Assembly (NCBI RefSeq): GCF_041821145.1
Contig: NZ_JBGUBC010000005.1
Coordinates: 62,001-126,000 of the forward strand
Direction of reading: 5' to 3'
Origin: Halopenitus sp041821145
Lineage (GTDB): Archaea > Halobacteriota > Halobacteria > Halobacteriales > Haloferacaceae
DNA length: 64,000 nucleotides
The translations under genes were made by a program, and so were the position numbers. This document shows positions 34,785 to 41,304 of the stretch, piece by piece. How positions within the stretch are numbered: position 1 is the stretch's first letter; each line of letters opens with the position of its first letter. The notes beneath the pieces are model-generated. The model was not told where the DNA came from. It saw only the letters and a program-made list of their open reading frames with translations, and did not search any database.

Positions 34785-35786
34785 ATGAGCGATCGTTCAG
34801 ACCCCATCGAGTCGGCATCCGACGGGACCCGAGATCTCTATGACGTTGCCACCTGGGAGCCCCGAACCCTTCTCGATCGAATCGTCGTCTCCTTCTATTG
34901 GGCCCTCACGACCGGCACGAAGGTATTTTTGGTTCTGATCGCTTTCTCGATCCTCGTCGGGATCGGTGCCATCGGCGCGATCGGTGATCCGGCCGTTCGC
35001 GCCCTCACGATCCTCTCCGTCCTCCCGGCGGCGGCGATCGCGGGCTACGTGTGGTACTCGGACGTACCGACGTCGGAGCCGCTGTCGCTTCTGATCGCCA
35101 CGTTCCTGCTTGCGGTGTTGACGGCGACGTTCGCCGCCGTGCTCAACTCCGCGGTCACCGGCGCGTTCGGGCCCTTCTCCGCCCTCGGCTACGTCGCCTT
35201 CTTCTTCCTCGTCGTCGGTCCAGTCGAGGAGATCGTAAAGCTGCTTGCGGTCCGGCTGTACGCCTACACCGATCGCCGGTTCGATGCCGTGATCGACGGC
35301 GCGGTCTACGGCGCCGTCGCCGGTCTCGGGTTCGCGACGATCGAGAACCTGCTTTACATCTCCCAGAACGTCGACGCCGTCGATATGGGGATCGGGCTGG
35401 CTCTCCTCGGCGCAGGCGACGGGATCGCGGCGATACGAGCGTTTGCCGGCCCGGGACACGTCATCTACTCCGCGTTCGCCGGATACTATCTCGGACTCGC
35501 GAAGTTCAACCCCGAACATCGCGGTCCGATCGTGATGAAAGGGATCCTCATCGCTGCGGCCATCCATGGGACGTATAACTCGACGGTCGGTCTCGGAACC
35601 GGACTCATCGGTACGATGACGGGACTCGGATCGATTCCCTCGTTGATCGTCTACGTGCTCGTCTTCGACGGCATCTTTGGATTCATCCTCCTCCGGAAGG
35701 TCTGGCGCTATCGCGAGATCTACCGGACGGTTTACGCCGAGATCGACGGCGATGCGGACCCCGAGTTGACCGAATTCGAGGAGTGA
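34785..35786 (+). CDS. PrsW-family intramembrane metalloprotease
   Basis: Polytopic membrane protease (333 aa, about eight helices). The family's active-site motifs are present: Glu148-Glu149 in GPVEEIVKLLAVR, Glu187-Asn188 in GFATIENLLYI, His225 in GPGHVIYSAFAGYYLG, and His261 in AAAIHGTYN. Bacterial PrsW cleaves an anti-sigma factor; the archaeal target is unknown. The ATG at 34785 follows ACCTTACAAG at ~25-34 nt, a plausible TATA box, and gives an acidic N-terminal tail before the first helix. Confidence 0.87.
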   Translation: MSDRSDPIESASDGTRDLYDVATWEPRTLLDRIVVSFYWALTTGTKVFLVLIAFSILVGIGAIGAIGDPAVRALTILSVLPAAAIAGYVWYSDVPTSEPLSLLIATFLLAVLTATFAAVLNSAVTGAFGPFSALGYVAFFFLVVGPVEEIVKLLAVRLYAYTDRRFDAVIDGAVYGAVAGLGFATIENLLYISQNVDAVDMGIGLALLGAGDGIAAIRAFAGPGHVIYSAFAGYYLGLAKFNPEHRGPIVMKGILIAAAIHGTYNSTVGLGTGLIGTMTGLGSIPSLIVYVLVFDGIFGFILLRKVWRYREIYRTVYAEIDGDADPELTEFEE

Positions 35787-35834
35787 CGGATCCGGCGGGA
35801 AACCTTCATACGCCGTCGCGACGATCCTCCGGGC

Positions 35835-36257
35835 ATGTCCGAGGAGTGTATCTTCTGTTCGATCGTCGACGGCGACATCCCGGCCCGAACCGTTCACGAG
35901 ACCGACGCGGCGCTCGCGTTCCTCGATGCGAACCCGCTCGCGCCGGGTCACACCCTCGTCGTGCCGAAGGCCCATCACCGGCAGATCGAGGACCTTCCGG
36001 CCGATCTGGCCCAGGAGGTCTTCGACGTGGTCACCGAACTCACTCCGCATGTTCGGTCCGTGGTCGACGCTGACGCCGCAAACGTCGGTCTCAACGACGG
36101 TGAGGCCGCAGGCCAGGAGGTTCCTCACCTCCACGTCCACATCGTCCCGCGCTTTGAGGGCGACGGTGGCGCGCCGATCCACGCCGTCGCCGGGGAGCGC
36201 CCCGATCTCACGGACGACGAGATCGACGCGATCGCCGAGTCGATACGTTCGGAGTGA
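35835..36257 (+). CDS. HIT-family (histidine triad) hydrolase
   Basis: Small nucleotide phosphoramidase/hydrolase (140 aa). The histidine triad HLHVH is at 98-102, followed by IVPRF. N-terminal Cys5 and Cys8 (ECIFCSI) with later His residues suggest the zinc-binding HIT subgroup. The core LDANPLAPGHTLVVPKAHH is typical. Substrates are probably adenosine phosphoramidates or dinucleoside polyphosphates. It starts 48 bp after the PrsW gene. Confidence 0.92.
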   Translation: MSEECIFCSIVDGDIPARTVHETDAALAFLDANPLAPGHTLVVPKAHHRQIEDLPADLAQEVFDVVTELTPHVRSVVDADAANVGLNDGEAAGQEVPHLHVHIVPRFEGDGGAPIHAVAGERPDLTDDEIDAIAESIRSE

Positions 36258-36306
36258 CAATCACCGATCGGCCTTCCGTCCGTCCGTTTGTTTCCGTTCC
36301 CGAGTG

Positions 36307-36313
36307 CTTAAAC
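36307..36313 (+). promoter_or_regulatory. TATA box of ParA/MinD-like gene
   Basis: CTTAAAC 23-29 nt upstream of the ATG at 36336. Confidence 0.5.
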
Positions 36314-36335
36314 CGCCCCCGTTCCGCGGACACGT

Positions 36336-37058
36336 ATGAGTGAGACGACGCTGGCGCTGGTGGGTGCGGTCGGCGGTGTCGGGACGACGCGAACCGCCGT
36401 GGAATTGGCGGCGATCGGCGCGATCGACGGGCGGGACGTCGTCGTGTTGGATGCGGCGTATGCGACCCAGGGACTCTCGGAGTACGTCTCCGGCCGGATC
36501 GCCCCGGATCTGACACGGCTTCTGGTCGACGAGACGGATCGTTCCCTGCGGGAGACGACCTACCGCATCGACGGGAACTGGCCGGGAACGCTGTCGGTTG
36601 TGCCAGCTCGTGCCCCATTCGAACGCCTGGCGCGTGCGAAGGCGGCCGAACCGGCACGGGCGCTTGCCTCCCGGATCGAAGAGGCGGCGAGGACGGCCGA
36701 TCACGTCGTCATCGACACGCCCCCCGTAGCTTCGAATCCGGCCGTCGCGGCGGTCACGGAGGCAAAGCGGGTCGCGGTGCTGACACCGGGATCCGATCAC
36801 GGACGCGACGCGCTCCAGCGGCTCCGCGGTCGCATCGAGGACGTCGGAACGAGCCTCGATCTCACGATCGCGGCCGGGGAACCGATCGCGCCGGCCGAGA
36901 TCACCCTGCCGGATCCGGCGGCCTCGACGATGCGTCCGGTCGTGGATCGGGACGGTGGCGTCTATGCCGCCGCCGTCGCGACTGCCTTCGAGACGTGTTT
37001 CGACACGACGGTCGAAGTCGACTTCGAGGAGGAGGGGGTTCTGAGTCGGCTTCGATAA
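36336..37058 (+). CDS. ParA/MinD-type protein lacking P-loop lysines
   Basis: A 240-residue SIMIBI-class fold similar to MinD/ParA/CpaE. The deviant Walker A normally K-G-G-x-G-K-T reads VGGVGTTRT (12-20), losing both the signature and the P-loop Lys. The A' motif DVVVLDAAYATQGLSEYV and the Walker B VVIDTPPVASNPAV are otherwise recognisable. As far as I recall, haloarchaeal orthologues share this degeneration, which suggests a conserved nucleotide-independent or altered-binding protein. It heads the cluster of uncharacterised genes around tfb and mcm. Confidence 0.75.
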   Translation: MSETTLALVGAVGGVGTTRTAVELAAIGAIDGRDVVVLDAAYATQGLSEYVSGRIAPDLTRLLVDETDRSLRETTYRIDGNWPGTLSVVPARAPFERLARAKAAEPARALASRIEEAARTADHVVIDTPPVASNPAVAAVTEAKRVAVLTPGSDHGRDALQRLRGRIEDVGTSLDLTIAAGEPIAPAEITLPDPAASTMRPVVDRDGGVYAAAVATAFETCFDTTVEVDFEEEGVLSRLR

Positions 37059-37070
37059 TGGATCCGAACG

Positions 37071-37571
37071 CTACCGGAGGTCGTCGGGGAGCGAAAGCGA
37101 TCCGCCGAGAGTCCCGACTCCGACATCGACCTCGCTTGCGGCGGCGATCGTCTCCGCTATCTCCGGAACGGGATCGTGGGTCTCGATGTAGGTCGTGAGG
37201 GCGAACGCCGCCTCATCACCGCCCGAAAGCGCGACTGCATCGCTTCGCGTCTGTCGTCCGTCGAGCCACTCGCGGACGATCCCGCGCCGTGTCGGTGCGA
37301 GCGGACAGAGTCCGGCGATGCCACACCGATGCAACGCCTTCGCGGCCGTCATGGGTGCGACCTCGGCCTCGCGGGCGGCCTCGCCGACGCTTCCGCCCCC
37401 AGTATAAGTCGTGACGAGCGTCGCGGTCGCCGCCGCGGTACAGGGAAGCGCGTCCGCGTGGGCGGCGAGTCGATCGACCAGTTTAACGCCGGTGTCGTCA
37501 ACGACCGCGGCGCCTCGATCGTGCTGTTCGGTCGTCACCTCGATCCCCGCCGCGATCTCCGAGAGAGTCAC
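37071..37571 (-). CDS. Haloarchaeal conserved protein, DUF7858-like
   Basis: A 166-residue protein. The central part (VGEAAREAEVAPMTAAKALHRCGI) looks like a helix-turn-helix of cyclin-box or TFB type, and LVTTYTGGGSVGEAAREA resembles one repeat of a TFIIB-like fold; this is a weak visual similarity. The C-terminus is acidic and ends SLSLPDDLR. I associate it with the haloarchaeal DUF7858 family (from memory). Its upstream region has ATTTAAATTTTAT, an AT-rich promoter. Convergent with the ParA-like gene. Confidence 0.65.
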   Translation of the reverse strand: MTLSEIAAGIEVTTEQHDRGAAVVDDTGVKLVDRLAAHADALPCTAAATATLVTTYTGGGSVGEAAREAEVAPMTAAKALHRCGIAGLCPLAPTRRGIVREWLDGRQTRSDAVALSGGDEAAFALTTYIETHDPVPEIAETIAAASEVDVGVGTLGGSLSLPDDLR

Positions 37572-37706
37572 ACGAATCCTTCCGACATATCGTATTTAAA
37601 TTTTATGTTCAATGAAACTCGGATGAATGGGGGTCCGGCGGAACCTACCGGTCACCGGTCGGTTCGTGTTCGCGATCCGGTACCGTACTCGTCGATCCGT
37701 CCCAGG

Positions 37707-37716
37707 TTTAAGTATA
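37707..37716 (+). promoter_or_regulatory. TATA box of tfb
   Basis: TTTAAGTATA 26-35 nt upstream of the ATG at 37742. Confidence 0.6.
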
Positions 37717-37741
37717 CGATCGGGCCCAACGTTCACTCGTG

Positions 37742-38632
37742 ATGAGTCAGACCAGTACGACTCAGGTGAGTGACCCCGTCTGTCCCGAGTGTAGCGGTCG
37801 CGTCAGAGTGGACGGAACTGAAACCGTCTGTGCGGAATGCGGGCTCGTCGTCCGCGAGGACCGGATCGATCACGGTCCCGAATGGCGGTCGTTTTCGGAC
37901 GATACGACCGATCCGAAACGGACAGGCGCACCACGGACCCGCGCACGCCACGACCGCGGGCTCTCGACGGAAATCGGACGATCAACCAGGGCCAGTTCAC
38001 GAAAACGTCGGCGGCTCGCGAGAATGCGAACCCACCATAACCGCGCACGGATCGGATCGAAACGCGATCGGAACCGGGTGTACGCATTCACCGAAATACG
38101 CCGCCTGGCCGATGTCCTTGGATTGCCCGACGACGTGCGTGATCGTGCGTGCACGCTCTTTGAGTCCGCCCAGGATGCCACCCTCCTTCGTGGCCGCTCC
38201 ATCGAGGGATTCGCGGCCGCGAGCACGTACGTTGCCGCTCGAACCGCCAACGTCGCCCGCACCGTGTCGGAGGTCTGTGCGGTCGCCAAGGCCACCGAGG
38301 ACGAACATCGGGCGGCCTTCACCGCGATGAACCGGGAACTCGGGTTGCCGATCGGTGCAGTTCATCCGACGGAATACCTCCCTCGGTTCGCTTCACGGTT
38401 GGACTGTGGATCGGCGATCGAGGCGCGCGCTCGCGAACTCGCTGAAACAGCCATCGAGGAGGGGATCGTCGGGGGTCGAAACCCCTCCGGCGTCGCCGCG
38501 GCGTGTCTTTACACGGCAGGACGCGAACTCGATGGCGACGTGACCCAACAGTGCGCGGCTGACGTCGCCGATGTCACGCCGGTGACCGTCCGGAAGACGT
38601 ACGTCGACCTCCGCGACCACCCATCGTCGTGA
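37742..38632 (+). CDS. tfb: Transcription initiation factor TFB
   Basis: Archaeal TFIIB homologue that bridges TBP-promoter DNA and RNA polymerase (296 aa). The zinc ribbon has Cys14, Cys17, Cys30 and Cys33. The B-reader/linker has WRSFSDDTTDPKRTGAP and LSTEIGR. Two cyclin repeats follow (from FTEIRRLADVLGLPDDV and IEARARELAETAIEEGIVGGRNPSG), the second ending in a helix-turn-helix for BRE recognition. Haloarchaea carry several TFBs, and this is one of them. The core is a little shorter than typical. The ATG at 37742 is preferred to the GTG just before it. Confidence 0.93.
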   Translation: MSQTSTTQVSDPVCPECSGRVRVDGTETVCAECGLVVREDRIDHGPEWRSFSDDTTDPKRTGAPRTRARHDRGLSTEIGRSTRASSRKRRRLARMRTHHNRARIGSKRDRNRVYAFTEIRRLADVLGLPDDVRDRACTLFESAQDATLLRGRSIEGFAAASTYVAARTANVARTVSEVCAVAKATEDEHRAAFTAMNRELGLPIGAVHPTEYLPRFASRLDCGSAIEARARELAETAIEEGIVGGRNPSGVAAACLYTAGRELDGDVTQQCAADVADVTPVTVRKTYVDLRDHPSS

Positions 38633-38786
38633 TCCGGTAGCTCCTGGTCTCCGAACGGATCGGACGACCGGCGACGGATCGACGACCCGGTTGACCGCGA
38701 GCGCGGACAATCCCGTCTCGAACTCTCCGGTCAGTTCTTGCGCCGGATCGCATCAGGTAGCGCGAACGTTCGCGGCGAGACGACGA

Positions 38787-39527
38787 TCACGCCAACTGCT
38801 CCAGAATCGCGACGGGCACGTCAAGCCGATCCCGGCGTTCGATCAGTGATTCCATCCGATCTCGGAGCGCTCCAAGCCGCTCGACGTCAGCATCCAGCCG
38901 CCGCAGATCGCGACGAAACGCCGATAGGTCGCCCGCATCCGAGACGATCCTCGTTGCGACCGTCAGGGATCCGTCCTCCAGCCGTTCGAGTCGTTCGAGT
39001 CGTTCGACCATTCGGTCGAGATGCGCTTCGAGCGGATCGCGGGTCCGCTTTGTTGTTTGCTTCTCCCGCGTCGTCGTCGGCGTACGGACGCCTCGCCTTC
39101 CGGTGGTGGAAGATCGTCTCGATCCGTCCGCGATACTTTTTCGCGGCGGTCGGTGATCTCCGAGAGTTTGGTGAGCGACGGTTGTTGAATCGTCGATCCG
39201 GACGTTTTCCTCCGATTCATCCGAACCGTCCCCGTCTCGGGCGTCTTTCGGCTCCGCTACTGAGTCGATCCTTGCCGGAGGTCCATCCGCCGGTGCGTCC
39301 GCTGCACAAACGTACCCGAATGCCTCCGTCGACTCTCCGGCTACTCGGCAGGTGTATCCCTCGGCGTCCCATCCCGGTTCCGGCACGCCGCGGCGCCGTG
39401 GCGGCAATACCGGTCCCTCAAGCGCGTTCGCGATCCGAACGCGCTTTGGACTCCCGGTCTCGTTTCGAATCCGTCCGATCACGATCGCCAGTCCACCTCG
39501 GGTCTCGCGGCTACAGGAGAGATCCAT
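38787..39527 (-). CDS. Haloarchaeal conserved protein, DUF7857-like
   Basis: A 246-residue two-part protein. The N-terminal ~80 residues are beta-rich (GLAIVIGRIRNETGSPKRVRIANALEGPVLPPR, then GYTCRVAGESTEAFGYVCA). The middle is a disordered Ser/Thr/Arg-rich linker. The C-terminal ~80 residues are a coiled coil (HLDRMVERLERLERLEDG; FRRDLRRLDADVERLGALRDRM). I associate it with the DUF7857 family (from memory). GATATAC at 39550-39556 lies 23-29 nt before the ATG at 39527, which decides this start over an in-frame codon at 39569. Confidence 0.68.
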   Translation of the reverse strand: MDLSCSRETRGGLAIVIGRIRNETGSPKRVRIANALEGPVLPPRRRGVPEPGWDAEGYTCRVAGESTEAFGYVCAADAPADGPPARIDSVAEPKDARDGDGSDESEENVRIDDSTTVAHQTLGDHRPPRKSIADGSRRSSTTGRRGVRTPTTTREKQTTKRTRDPLEAHLDRMVERLERLERLEDGSLTVATRIVSDAGDLSAFRRDLRRLDADVERLGALRDRMESLIERRDRLDVPVAILEQLA

Positions 39528-39613
39528 ACGGCCGTTGGTTGCCCGTTCGTATATCAACGCTCGCGTCACATCACCCTCGTCGGACCCCTCGCCCTAGGGG
39601 GTCGGTGAGGATG

Positions 39614-40537
39614 TCACACTCGGATGATCGGATAGCCGAGCCGCGTCGCGATCGACGAGGCGGCCCCGTCGAGAGGATCCGCCTCCTCATTCGACCGGCC
39701 GGTGGAGACACACACGACGGGTGCTCGCCGTCCAGCAAGGGCACCGGTTACAAGCCCTGCGAGCGTGAGGTCGCCACGAAACTCGCCGGGAGTCTCGCCG
39801 ATCGGTCCCGTCGTGACGGGGAGTCCCTCGAGCCGCTTGCGAACCGCGGGATACAGCCGGCGAGCCAGCTCGCGGCGAGCCGTCCGCTCCAGGTTTCCGA
39901 TCTCATCCTCCATCCGGAGCCGCCGTTCGCGGATATCGCGTGCGGCACGTCCACGACGCCGAGCACGATCGAGTTCCTGCCGTGCAGCGATGTGTGTCGT
40001 CTCCGTCTCGGCGAGCGTCGCGGTCGCGGTCTCGAGTCGTTCGCGAACCCGGTCGGGCGCGGCATCGAGTTCGCGCCGGGCCGAAAGCTCCCCGCGAAGC
40101 GACGCGATCTCTTCTTTGAGTCGATCAACGTCAGTGCCCGTTTCGGCCACTCGCCGCCGGGCCGCTTTCACCTCGACATCGGGGACGTCGAGCGACGACA
40201 GTTGTCTGCGTCGCTGGGCGAGCTCACTTGCCACTGAGGCCGTCCACCCTCGCGATCGTGCCGCCGCCGCGAGCATCGCTCGAAACGACCTGGGGGCGGG
40301 GACGCGATCGAGTTCCGTCGGGGTCGCCGGGTCGATACAGTCCACGTCGAGTTCGATCGGTCGCCCGTCCGGCTCCCGTCTTCGGGCTTGCGCCACCGTT
40401 TGACAGCCCGATTCGGGACGGATCGCCGTCGTCACCGCACGCGTGAGACTCGCTTGTGTGATCGACGACGATTCGGAGAGATCGCGAAGATCGACGACCG
40501 TCCCGGATCGCTTCGATCCTCCAAGGTGGATGCGCAC
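39614..40537 (-). CDS. Coiled-coil protein, DUF7856-like
   Basis: A 307-residue protein. A short N-terminal beta/alpha region (RIHLGGSKRSGTVVDLRDL) is followed by a long Arg/Glu coiled coil (about residues 90-220, ELAQRRRQLSSLDV to LERTARRELARRLY) and a C-terminal alpha/beta part with APVVCVSTGR and LGYPIIRV. It may be a DUF7856 family member (from memory). The GTG at 40537 is chosen as start; a TTG at 40567 overlapping the previous stop is possible. Part of a four-gene minus-strand set downstream of mcm. Confidence 0.65.
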   Translation of the reverse strand: MRIHLGGSKRSGTVVDLRDLSESSSITQASLTRAVTTAIRPESGCQTVAQARRREPDGRPIELDVDCIDPATPTELDRVPAPRSFRAMLAAAARSRGWTASVASELAQRRRQLSSLDVPDVEVKAARRRVAETGTDVDRLKEEIASLRGELSARRELDAAPDRVRERLETATATLAETETTHIAARQELDRARRRGRAARDIRERRLRMEDEIGNLERTARRELARRLYPAVRKRLEGLPVTTGPIGETPGEFRGDLTLAGLVTGALAGRRAPVVCVSTGRSNEEADPLDGAASSIATRLGYPIIRV

Positions 40538-40563
40538 GGTACCCACGTGAGGGTGATCGCGGC

Positions 40564-40890
40564 TCAAAGCGACCGCTTTCGCAGTGCGTCCGGATCGGGA
40601 TGTGACGACCCCGCGGCGAACTTCGCGTACGGCGTCGAGGACGACTCCCGGTCCGTATACGCGCTCGCGGCCTCCCGGACGTCCGAATTGACCGCCTCGA
40701 ACTCGTTAAACGGCCTCGTTCGTTCGATCTGTACGTCTCCTCCGTGTTCGGCCCGCAACCGAAGCGCCAGAAACGCGCCATAGCCGTTCTCCTCGAACGT
40801 CGCCGCTCGACCGAACCGTCGTACGACGACGTCTTCGTGGGCCCGACACGCGTTCCGAAGCGACGTTCGCGCCTCGCGGGAATACACCAT
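40564..40890 (-). CDS. Small haloarchaeal protein, DUF7855-like
   Basis: A 108-residue alpha/beta protein starting MVYSREARTSLRNACRAHEDVVVRRFGRAATFEENGYGAFLALRLRAEHGG, then a Pro-poor helical stretch and a basic C-terminus ending RKRSL. Function unknown; possibly DUF7855 (from memory). The upstream AT-rich stretch with TTTAATTTTAG (about 40918-40930 on the coding strand) is the likely promoter. The next gene begins within or just after its stop. Confidence 0.65.
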   Translation of the reverse strand: MVYSREARTSLRNACRAHEDVVVRRFGRAATFEENGYGAFLALRLRAEHGGDVQIERTRPFNEFEAVNSDVREAASAYTDRESSSTPYAKFAAGSSHPDPDALRKRSL

Positions 40891-41007
40891 CACCAGTAGC
40901 ACGATCTACCTACTGTCAATACTAAAATTAAATCTATTGTTACTGGAACAATCGTTCACTGCTCCGACACGTTTCGACTCCTGCCTTCCGATCTTTCCGA
41001 TCCGTGT

Positions 41008-41304
41008 TTATAGTCGCTCGAGATCGACGTCCGGCTCACTGCCGTCGCTTTCCATCGTCGGATCCGTCTTCAGTCGCTCTTCGATCCGATCGCGTGCGGC
41101 CGCTTTCGAGGGGGCGACGACGACAGTTCCATCGATCGGATCGGGTCCGGTGGCTCTGTAGACGTCCTCTGTGCCCTCGAATTCCGTCGCATAGGTTCGC
41201 AACACGGCGATGGCGCGTCGTTCGGTCTCCTCGAGGCTCGCTTCGCCGTGATCGAATTTCCGGAGCGCGTTTTCGAGATTCCTGATCGCGGATATTCGGT
41301 CCAT
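41008..41304 (-). CDS. Small acidic protein downstream of mcm, DUF7854-like
   Basis: A 98-residue acidic protein. The N-terminal helices (RISAIRNLENALRKFDHGEASLEETERRAIAVLRTYATEFEG) are followed by a short beta part (GTVVVAPSKAAARDRIEERL) and an acidic tail. Possibly DUF7854 (from memory). Its ATG directly abuts the mcm stop codon (no intervening base), so it is almost certainly translated from the mcm message. Confidence 0.72.
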   Translation of the reverse strand: MDRISAIRNLENALRKFDHGEASLEETERRAIAVLRTYATEFEGTEDVYRATGPDPIDGTVVVAPSKAAARDRIEERLKTDPTMESDGSEPDVDLERL

